DNA of 23,116 bases from JAUVHV01 sp964523875 (lineage in GTDB: Bacteria > Omnitrophota > Gorgyraeia > JABMRG01): assembly GCA_964523875.1 (NCBI GenBank), contig CAZGAS010000017.1, positions 1-23,116 of the forward strand, read 5' to 3'. Below the pieces are notes generated by a model. The model did not search any database. It had not been told where the DNA came from and saw only the letters and a list, made by a program, of their open reading frames with translations. A program made the translations under genes and the position numbers. Positions within the stretch are counted from its first letter, which is position 1. Every line of letters begins with the position of its first letter. Below, one piece after another: positions 1-6,336 of the stretch.

Positions 1-95
1 CTATTATATCATATTTCTATCTTAACCACTGGTATGAAATTTGGGGAGTATTATACCCTGCTACCATAATCGCTTGACTTATATTGCATAATAAG

Positions 96-1631
96 CTATT
101 CCTGCCAGTTCTTTAATATGCCTTTTGTGTAAGCGTAGCATCTTTTCGAATTACCTACACTCTTTTTCCCTACTATGGCAAATGCTTTCTTTACCTGTTC
201 TTTGCCAAGAGAGTCCGTCAATGCAATTATCTCCTCTACCACCTTGGGATCGTTCTCTTTAAAAACTATTTTAGCATACCCCTTGGCCTCGCTTAACTTC
301 TTTGCGCCATACAACAGTTCTAGCCTGTCCCATTCTGTTTCTAACCATTCTGGATCATATAAAGGCAAAACTTTATAGGATTTAGCTAATAGGCCTTCGT
401 AATCGCCCTCTTTAGGGGTATCATACGCAACATCGATAAGGTTTAAGCTTCTCAATTCCCCCATACCCTTGCTAATAACCCATTTGCTTATATTGAAACG
501 TTTGGCTAAAACATCCAGACTGGAGAACCACCAAGGGGCTGAATTGCTTATACTGACATATGCTAAGTTTATAAGGTAACAGAATTTTGCTCTTTGTGAA
601 AGTTGCTTACTCCACCCATATTCCCAGTAATTATCAGGTACCTGAAAATACCACCCTTTCGGCATTGAATAGGCTGTTTCCGGATTATCGTAGCTCAATA
701 ATGTAATAGTAGCATCTTTATTATATTCAGGTTCAAATTTTATAAGTTTATAATCTTGCTCAAGTTTTCTTAGGCTTTTTATGATCTGCCTTCTATAAGC
801 AGTCCTTGTCATCGTATCGTATAATCCTAAAGAAGCTGCTATCTTATCGTAATTAAGAATTATCTTACCGTCAGGGTTATTATCGAACTCCCTTAAGAGC
901 AGGAGATATAAATCAAACGCCCTTTCACTCTGCCTTGTTAACATGCGACCTGCCAGATTAGGGTTCTCCAGGAATTGCCAAGATAGAAAAACTCCGTCTT
1001 CTTGAACTGGAATTGCGCTTGTAGCTTTTTCATCTATTTTTATGGTATTAAAATATTTAAACAGTTCACTTGCTAAGCCCTTTGACTTTATAAGTACATT
1101 CGTTTCTGCGTTCTTAGTAAATGCGCTTTCGCTCCAGTTTGAACTACCCATTATGACAATCTCGTTATCTATAACTATGGCCTTGGCGTGTGTATATGTA
1201 GTGAGGTCATCATATTCTACATCTATTCCTGCCTCTTTAAACACTTTAAAGCACCAGGCATTCTTCCCCTTTGCTGCCCATTTATATGTATCCTGTCCAG
1301 TAACAAAATCTATATTTTGATCTAAGATAACTTTTAGCTCTACGCCCCGTTCATTAGCACGTATCAGCTCTTCAACCAACTTATAGACTTTAGTGGTTTT
1401 ATCATAAGGATGCAAGCTAACCTGATACATCACCATATAAATCGACTCTTGTGCCCCCTGCAAGGCCTCTTCAACTGCCGGATAGTATTCCCGGCCGCTT
1501 ATATCCTTTACCTCTGCTACATAGCTATCCTGCGCGATAACTGGTGAGGACATCAGAAGCAAAAAAATAAGGGGCAACAGCATACTTGCCCCGACTCTAT
1601 TTAGTTTAATTAAGAATAATTTCACTCTCAA
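96..1631 (-). CDS. Exported phospholipase D-like (HKD) protein fused to winged-helix and DnaD-like regions
   Basis: This 511-residue protein starts with a basic stretch and a hydrophobic segment (about residues 17-33) ending in an Ala-x-Ala-like site (VIA|QD), which looks like a Sec signal peptide. Residues 38-200 form one PLD domain of the Nuc type. The HKD motif is at H148, K150 and D155, followed by GSSNW at 162-166. Single-HKD PLD enzymes usually act as dimers on phosphodiester bonds, and several are nucleases. Residues 230-315 and 343-410 look like two winged-helix DNA-binding domains. The C-terminus carries YTKGILKNW (501-509), which fits the YxxxIxxxW motif of DnaD/DnaB_2 proteins. It is the last gene of the minus-strand operon, 5 bases after the DUF2130 gene. 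The PLD call is firm. The winged-helix and DnaD-like calls are inferred by eye. An exported enzyme with replication-type DNA-binding modules is odd, and the hydrophobic segment could instead be a membrane anchor. Confidence 0.82.
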   Translation of the reverse strand: MRVKLFLIKLNRVGASMLLPLIFLLLMSSPVIAQDSYVAEVKDISGREYYPAVEEALQGAQESIYMVMYQVSLHPYDKTTKVYKLVEELIRANERGVELKVILDQNIDFVTGQDTYKWAAKGKNAWCFKVFKEAGIDVEYDDLTTYTHAKAIVIDNEIVIMGSSNWSESAFTKNAETNVLIKSKGLASELFKYFNTIKIDEKATSAIPVQEDGVFLSWQFLENPNLAGRMLTRQSERAFDLYLLLLREFDNNPDGKIILNYDKIAASLGLYDTMTRTAYRRQIIKSLRKLEQDYKLIKFEPEYNKDATITLLSYDNPETAYSMPKGWYFQVPDNYWEYGWSKQLSQRAKFCYLINLAYVSISNSAPWWFSSLDVLAKRFNISKWVISKGMGELRSLNLIDVAYDTPKEGDYEGLLAKSYKVLPLYDPEWLETEWDRLELLYGAKKLSEAKGYAKIVFKENDPKVVEEIIALTDSLGKEQVKKAFAIVGKKSVGNSKRCYAYTKGILKNWQE

Positions 1632-1636
1632 GCCCC

Positions 1637-2914
1637 TTATTTATCTTCTGCTGCACCTTCTTCTGTTTGTTCTTCTGGTTCTGGCAACTCTAATTTTCCT
1701 ACCTTAGGCAATGTCATTCCAGATACTCCTTCTATGTCACCTTGCATACCACCAATATTAAGAATAACACGTTCAATCTGTTTCCCTCTTTTATCCCAAA
1801 CTTTATTCATAGCGCGTTTTTCTCTATCTAAATCTTCTTGCATGCCTACAAAGGATTCTACAATAGCTTCTACTCTATTTCTAAACTCCGAACCTGTAAG
1901 ATAATTATAGACAAGTTCCATTTTTTCCTTTTTCCCAGTCTGCAACTTTTTTTCTCGTGCTGACTGAGTCAACACTACTCTTAAGGCCAACGCTAAACTT
2001 TGCGCGGATGCTATTGAAGTTACCCACACCCCTTCAATTTGCCGAAAATGAGTTAACCCTGCTGGAAGCACTTCAGAAACTATTACCGCAATATCTGCTT
2101 TTGCATCTCTTTGGTCGTCTTTTAACTTTTTAAGCCATCTATCGCTCCAGTTTCTCCCTCTTTTTGTCTCCCACAAAATTTTTCCACACGATTTACCTGA
2201 TTGCGTATTCACTATTTGTATTACATCTGCGCCTTTTATTCCTGACGCTACTGGTTCAATCTTATCAAAAGGAAATTCTTCCTTTAACATTTTCTCTATC
2301 TCAAGTTCAAGTACTTCACCTTGTATTTTTTGCGAACCCTGTTCTGCCTTGCGCTTAAGATCGTCTATTTGCTTGCGCATGCCTTCAAGCTGTTTATTCT
2401 TTTCTGCGTCCTTGAGGTGGTGTTGTTCTTCAAAATTCTTGCGAGCTTCATCTTGAATTTTTGTTTTCTCTGCATCTATCTTTCTGGCCATGTCCAGCTC
2501 TAAAGCCTTTTCCTTATCTTCTAATTCTCTCTGGCGTTTACGCAGTGATAGCTCTTGCTTTTGTCCTTCAATAATTTTGCCATTCTTTTCTTGCACCTGA
2601 GCTTTAAGATCTTCCAATTCCAGCTTAGTAGCTTCTTCAGTCGCTTTCTTTGCTTTTTCCTTAGCTTCTTTACGAACAATCTCTACTTGTCCAGAAATCT
2701 CTTTTTCTTTTTTTTCAAACTTTACCTGTTCTTCTTTGAGCTTCCTTCGGAGTTCGCTATCTTTAACTTCTGCTTCCTTATAAGCTCTTTCCTCAAGTTC
2801 CTTTATTTGCTTCTGGTATTTCTTCGCGACTTCCACTTCTATATTTTGTGATACTGCTTGTGAAAGTTCAAATTCAGCGCCACATTTTGGGCATTTTATA
2901 AGTCCTTTATCCAT
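1637..2914 (-). CDS. DUF2130 coiled-coil protein with PD-(D/E)XK nuclease-like core
   Basis: The 425-residue product begins with a half zinc ribbon (CPKC at 8-11). A long Lys/Glu-rich coiled coil follows at about 25-195. The globular part at 198-300 has the order of a restriction-endonuclease fold: an acidic helix (E200, E205), GAD at 228-230, then WETKR with E249 and K251 (the ExK pair), and DQ-rich helices ending in an AVIVS strand. This matches the DUF2130 family, whose exact substrate I do not know. A DNA nuclease activity is inference from the motif. The tail (about 405-425) is acidic. A strong Shine-Dalgarno (AAGGAGG) lies 5 bases before the ATG. It is the middle gene of the minus-strand operon, 60 bases after the ATPase gene and 5 bases before the PLD gene. 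Confidence 0.85.
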   Translation of the reverse strand: MDKGLIKCPKCGAEFELSQAVSQNIEVEVAKKYQKQIKELEERAYKEAEVKDSELRRKLKEEQVKFEKKEKEISGQVEIVRKEAKEKAKKATEEATKLELEDLKAQVQEKNGKIIEGQKQELSLRKRQRELEDKEKALELDMARKIDAEKTKIQDEARKNFEEQHHLKDAEKNKQLEGMRKQIDDLKRKAEQGSQKIQGEVLELEIEKMLKEEFPFDKIEPVASGIKGADVIQIVNTQSGKSCGKILWETKRGRNWSDRWLKKLKDDQRDAKADIAVIVSEVLPAGLTHFRQIEGVWVTSIASAQSLALALRVVLTQSAREKKLQTGKKEKMELVYNYLTGSEFRNRVEAIVESFVGMQEDLDREKRAMNKVWDKRGKQIERVILNIGGMQGDIEGVSGMTLPKVGKLELPEPEEQTEEGAAEDK

Positions 2915-2974
2915 AAAATCCTCCTTAAAATTTTTCCCGATATAATACTGTTTTTGAATTAACTAGCGTACACT

Positions 2975-5146
2975 CTAAGCCTCCGAAAGCATTTTATCTA
3001 ATTGAGCGTATAGTTGTCGTAAGTGCTCATCTGACATATCTAAAATTGGCTCATACATAAAAGAATTAAAGTGTATGTTTTCCGGTGTCATCAAATTAAC
3101 CTGCTCTAAAAGTTCTACTTTCTTCTCTTCTGCGTTTGGTCCATTTCTGTAAAGTTCAAATAGCTGAAAAGTCTGATTCTTTGTAATGCTACCTACGCCC
3201 TCTAAGCCACCTAGCTGGCTTATCATAAATGATTCCGCCTTTAGGCGTATTGCTATTGACAGAACTATTTTATTTTCTAAGCTGACGCTGGTGCTTGTAT
3301 TCTGAGCAAGCTCTGTCCCTAGTTCAAAAATCAGCTCTATTATCTTTTTCGTTGGGTTGGGTAAGGTTACCCCGGGCTCAATAACCTCATTATAAACAAC
3401 CTGCAGGTCTGCCACGGTAATGTCGTCGGTATCTTGCTTAATATGCAAAATTGATGTTAATTTCTGAAAACCCTCATTTTCCGTACTCTTTGTATATTCG
3501 ATTAAATTCCTTATGAAAGGTATTGAAGCAACCAATATGCAATCGTTAGAATGGAGGTGAGCTTTAAAATAAGCAAATGGCTTTAAATACTCGGCGGTTA
3601 TTAACTCGATTTTTTCATCCGTTTTGGTTATCATAAGGGATTGTTTTCTTTCTATAAACCTACTTTCTATCGTTCTGAAAAAATCAAAATTATGGGTAAG
3701 TATTATTTGATAAAAAATATCTTCCCTCGCAATCTCCTTGAGGTATTCGATGATCGCATATTTATTCTTATAATCAAAAGAGTCAGCAATATCATCGATA
3801 ACAAAAAGAGTGTTTTGTTTCATCTCTTTTCTTGCTTCAACTTCAAAGATTATATTTAAGATATATAATGCCCTTTTCTCGCCGCTACTTAAGACTTTTA
3901 ACAATTCCGTTTTTCCGACCTCGGCTTGAGCTTCATTATCCTTATCTTCAAAAATAAACTTAATGCTTGGAACTTCGCTTTCCAACAAAACATTATCTTG
4001 ATTCTCAACTTCAAGACGAAAGGGAACAGAAAATCTTTTATTGAATTCTTCTAGAACTTTCATCCAATGAGTTTTTTCTTTTCTAGCCTCTTCTATTATT
4101 TCCTCTAATTCTTTTTTTCCTACTTGATAAACTTCGAGGAAACTTTTATAAGCTTCTTGTGTGGATTTCAAATACGACACCCATAGTTTTTGCTTAAAAC
4201 TTGCTGGGTTTCCTAGTTCGGGTAAGATTTTCATATTCTCCAACAGATAATCCCTAAAGTCTCTGAGCTCCTTATTAGCTTTTAGCTTATCATCGATTTC
4301 ATTAAAAGCCTTTACTAGGCCTGGGTTGTTTAGAATTGATTCTTTTTCTTTTTCAATAACTTCTTCAAGTTCTTCTTGTCCGGCTATCTCCCTCTTGCTT
4401 TTCTCTGAGTTGAGAACCACTGAATGTTTTGCTTGAAAAAATCCGTTGTCCGCTAGATTTTTTGCAATAGTTGCGGCATTGTTATGATTAAATATACCTT
4501 TCTTAAAGTATGCTGACGAATCTATTAGCTCATCGTATTTTTTTATGTATTCGGCTATTTTTTCTTTGAAATCCTTAGTGTCCAGAAACTTTATAACCTT
4601 ATCATTAAATATGCTTTTGTAGGATAGGTCGCTAAATTCTGGTTTAGCCTTATCCAAAACCTCTTTTTCGAGCCTTTCGAGAGATATAAACAGCTTGCCC
4701 GTTGCGTTGGTAAACACTTCGGAAACTTCATCCTCGATACCGCTTTTTAGACCAGACAATGGTTTCAGTTCTTGTACAAGCAGTTCTTTTTTTTCATCTA
4801 TGCTTATATGGACATTATCATACTTGCCCCTCAGCTCTTTGTTAGCCAATAGGGTAGACATTTTTTCTGATTTAAATTCTTCGTCGTATGAATCAATGAT
4901 AAAAACGGTGTCCTTTCCAAGAGGGGTACCGTTCTCGTCTACAACAACACACACGGTCTTTCTTTCAGGGAACATTAAGTCTTCAGGTTCGCGTTCATTG
5001 CTTATATCTTTAAAGATTTTGGTGAACGACGTTTTCATGGCCCCGTTTGGAGCATAAATCGAAAAAGTGCTTTCTTTAAAATCAAAATCATACTTTAATT
5101 TTTTAATTCCGTAGCAATTTTCAAAATTAACAGATATTTTTTCCAT
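2975..5146 (-). CDS. SMC/AAA_13-like ABC ATPase, candidate defence protein
   Basis: The 723-residue protein is a split ABC-type ATPase of the SMC/RecN/AAA_13 kind. Walker A is APNGAMKTS at 32-40. The ABC signature LSSGEKRA is at 419-426. Walker B is LFVIDD with D451 and D452, and the H-loop is LTH with H485. Between the halves, about 110-370 is rich in charged helices, shorter than a true SMC arm. The part after about 500 matches nothing I recognise and could hold the effector or a protein contact. Proteins of this class include PrrC and RloC anticodon nucleases and other anti-phage ATPases, but I see no convincing anticodon-nuclease motif. It leads the operon with the DUF2130 and PLD genes. 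GAGGGAAG precedes the ATG, and a good promoter lies about 100 bases upstream. The ATPase call is firm; a defence role is inference. Confidence 0.85.
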   Translation of the reverse strand: MEKISVNFENCYGIKKLKYDFDFKESTFSIYAPNGAMKTSFTKIFKDISNEREPEDLMFPERKTVCVVVDENGTPLGKDTVFIIDSYDEEFKSEKMSTLLANKELRGKYDNVHISIDEKKELLVQELKPLSGLKSGIEDEVSEVFTNATGKLFISLERLEKEVLDKAKPEFSDLSYKSIFNDKVIKFLDTKDFKEKIAEYIKKYDELIDSSAYFKKGIFNHNNAATIAKNLADNGFFQAKHSVVLNSEKSKREIAGQEELEEVIEKEKESILNNPGLVKAFNEIDDKLKANKELRDFRDYLLENMKILPELGNPASFKQKLWVSYLKSTQEAYKSFLEVYQVGKKELEEIIEEARKEKTHWMKVLEEFNKRFSVPFRLEVENQDNVLLESEVPSIKFIFEDKDNEAQAEVGKTELLKVLSSGEKRALYILNIIFEVEARKEMKQNTLFVIDDIADSFDYKNKYAIIEYLKEIAREDIFYQIILTHNFDFFRTIESRFIERKQSLMITKTDEKIELITAEYLKPFAYFKAHLHSNDCILVASIPFIRNLIEYTKSTENEGFQKLTSILHIKQDTDDITVADLQVVYNEVIEPGVTLPNPTKKIIELIFELGTELAQNTSTSVSLENKIVLSIAIRLKAESFMISQLGGLEGVGSITKNQTFQLFELYRNGPNAEEKKVELLEQVNLMTPENIHFNSFMYEPILDMSDEHLRQLYAQLDKMLSEA

Positions 5147-5245
5147 AGCTTCCCTCTTTCGTTTTTATCAATTAATATATAAACTTTCTTACTTAAATCG
5201 AGTATAAATTTAATAGAAAAGTAAAAATGTAACTGAACGGAATAC

Positions 5246-5274
5246 ATTATACAACTTTCCATATCTTTAGACAA
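5246..5274 (-). promoter_or_regulatory. Promoter of the ATPase-DUF2130-PLD operon
   Basis: On the minus strand TTGTCT (5274-5269) is followed after 17 bases by a perfect TATAAT (5251-5246). The transcript would carry a leader of roughly 95 bases before the ATPase start at 5146. The -35 lies just past the stop of the 77-aa gene, so the operon can be expressed separately from the winged-helix unit. Confidence 0.55.
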
Positions 5275-5294
5275 CTAAAAATGTCCTTTTGGCA

Positions 5295-5528
5295 TTACAA
5301 GGCTTTCTTAGTCCAATTATACAAAGATATTCTGATAGAGATTGTCACATGGTTCTTGCCTACGCGAGCATTCTTAGTCCTTACAACCCACGCCTTCGGT
5401 AGCCAGATTTTTCTGTCGTCAAAATCAATCAAAATAGCTTTCTGGGTTTCCCTGATAAGAATACAATCAATCCAGATGTAGTCATAATAGCCATAAGGGC
5501 GGCTAAGTACTGATTTTAGGTTAAACAT
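5295..5528 (-). CDS. Small hypothetical protein, 77 aa
   Basis: I do not recognise a named family. The 77 residues contain two likely beta strands, KAILIDFD (32-39) and KIWLPKAWV (41-49), like small beta-rich proteins that turn up next to phage and plasmid genes. A Shine-Dalgarno AGAGGATA precedes the ATG and lies in the short spacer after the stop of the upstream winged-helix gene (13 bases between genes). This argues for a real, translationally linked gene. There is no signal peptide or membrane segment. Function unknown. Confidence 0.6.
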   Translation of the reverse strand: MFNLKSVLSRPYGYYDYIWIDCILIRETQKAILIDFDDRKIWLPKAWVVRTKNARVGKNHVTISIRISLYNWTKKAL

Positions 5529-5541
5529 AAGTTATCCTCTC

Positions 5542-6015
5542 TTAGATTCTTCGCCCTTTGGGCTCAGAATGACAGTATTCCATTCTTCTTTTTAGTTTCT
5601 CTGCACCAAGCTTCATCCATGCTGGCATAGTGTAGCTTTGTTGGGGTTGCCGCACCCTCTTACGCTCGTTCGCACTCGCAAGGGGCTTGCGGTATTTTAC
5701 CTGCAAAACATTGACCGGCAAATCCTGTAATTCTACCCACACCTTAGGTTTTTTATTCTTGTATCCGCGAACCATCTCTTTCTGCATTGTTATAAGGCCC
5801 ATATCGACGAGTTCCTGCCTTGCCCTGTAAATGGTGGCATTTGCAAGGCCTGTCGCCTCTCTTAATGCCTTTGTGCTATAACAGCTCTTTCCCTCTGCCC
5901 CGCCTGCTAAGACATACAGAATATAGAGTTTTGTTGCTGATGCTGACATATCTCTTAAAAAACCTAATTCCTTTAAGTCTCTATCTATCCAGCCAAAAGG
6001 GTATAATTTTCTCAT
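5542..6015 (-). CDS. Winged-helix DNA-binding protein, 157 aa
   Basis: Residues 25-90 form a helix-turn-helix/winged-helix domain: an SASATKLYILYVLAG helix, a recognition part LREATGLANATIYRARQEL, then the wing VDMGLITMQ. The layout resembles the HTH_36/replication-initiator type and the winged helices in the PLD protein at 96-1631. The rest is basic. The last residues (CHSEPKGRRI) are read from a palindromic repeat at 5544-5574, so the C-terminus has been rewritten by the repeat. AAAGGA lies 8 bases before the ATG, with a TATAAT -10 at 6044-6039. Palindromes TTCAAAAANTGAA at the promoter could be its own operators. It may be a regulator or a replication-type protein; I lean to regulator because of the promoter palindromes, but this is inference. 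Confidence 0.7.
   Translation of the reverse strand: MRKLYPFGWIDRDLKELGFLRDMSASATKLYILYVLAGGAEGKSCYSTKALREATGLANATIYRARQELVDMGLITMQKEMVRGYKNKKPKVWVELQDLPVNVLQVKYRKPLASANERKRVRQPQQSYTMPAWMKLGAEKLKRRMEYCHSEPKGRRI
5544..5574. repeat. Palindromic TGTCATTCTGAGC-type dispersed repeat
   Basis: Read on the minus strand this is TGTCATTCTGAGC, a short CCAAAG link, then GGCGAAGAATCT, with complementary GCCC/GGGC at the centre. Repeats beginning TGTCATTCTGAGC occur in many bacterial genomes, and their translation gives the familiar CHSEP/CHSER tails. Only one copy is present in the window, so the assignment rests on recognition. Confidence 0.6.
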
Positions 6016-6038
6016 TCTATTTATCCTTTCTTTATTTC

Positions 6039-6064
6039 ATTATATAGAGAGTTCAAAAACTGAA
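6039..6064 (-). promoter_or_regulatory. Promoter with overlapping palindrome for the winged-helix gene
   Basis: A perfect TATAAT -10 (6044-6039, minus strand) lies 24 bases before the ATG at 6015. The -35 is poor (TTTCAG or similar). The palindrome TTCAAAAACTGAA (6052-6064) sits between the -35 and -10 positions, where a bound repressor would block RNA polymerase. Confidence 0.45.
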
Positions 6065-6158
6065 ATATGCTGTGCTTAAAGCTGGTTTCAAAAATTGAAC
6101 TATGCTTTTGGGCAAAATAAAAAAGGAAGCTAAAATGCTTCAAAAAATGAAACATTCT
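6051..6158. repeat. Three related palindromic sites TTCAAAAA(C/T/A)TGAA
   Basis: Three near-copies occur at 6051-6071, 6085-6106 and 6137-6158. Each has a TTCAA...TTGAA-like core; the first two end in TATGCT and the third in CATTCT. The first two lie directly upstream of the winged-helix gene. The third forms the loop of the terminator-like hairpin. They could be operators; binding is not shown. Confidence 0.5.
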
Positions 6159-6168
6159 AACTTCCTTT
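6117..6168 (-). terminator. Rho-independent terminator after gyrA/tRNA-Glu
   Basis: Arms 6122-6137 (AAAGGAAGCTAAAATG) and 6153-6168 pair at 14 of 16 positions around a 15-base loop. On the minus strand the stem is followed by TTTTTATTTT, as expected for an intrinsic terminator. On the plus strand GATTTTTC follows, so it may work both ways. It would stop minus-strand transcripts leaving tRNA-Glu before they enter the accessory block. Confidence 0.6.
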
Positions 6169-6219
6169 GATTTTTCTAACTCTTTATAGCTACTTAAGTT
6201 ACAAGAGTGTCTGAATCGA

Positions 6220-6295
6220 TGGTGACCCCAGCGGGACTCGAACCCGCGTAAACGGCTCGAAAAGCCGTTGTCCTAGACCGCTAGACGATGGGGCC
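6220..6295 (-). tRNA. tRNA-Glu (anticodon UUC)
   Basis: The reverse complement folds as a full cloverleaf. The acceptor is GGCCCCA with TGGGGTC, the D-stem is GTC/GAC, the anticodon stem is ACGGC/GCCGT with loop TTTTCGA (anticodon TTC), and the T-arm is GCGGG/CCCGC with loop TTCGAGT. CCA is encoded (6222-6220). It lies 41 bases after gyrA on the same strand. Its 3' end faces the accessory block, a common integration-site arrangement. Confidence 0.96.
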
Positions 6296-6336
6296 ACATA
6301 ACACAGCGCAACGCATTGCCAAAATCGTATATCTGT

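Noticed and set aside
1..95. Terminator for the left operon
   Set aside because: No stem followed by a T-run is visible in the 95 bases; the true end may lie outside the window.
6051..6158. CRISPR-like array made by the three palindromic repeats
   Set aside because: There are only three imperfect copies of about 21 bases at uneven spacing, with no cas genes nearby.
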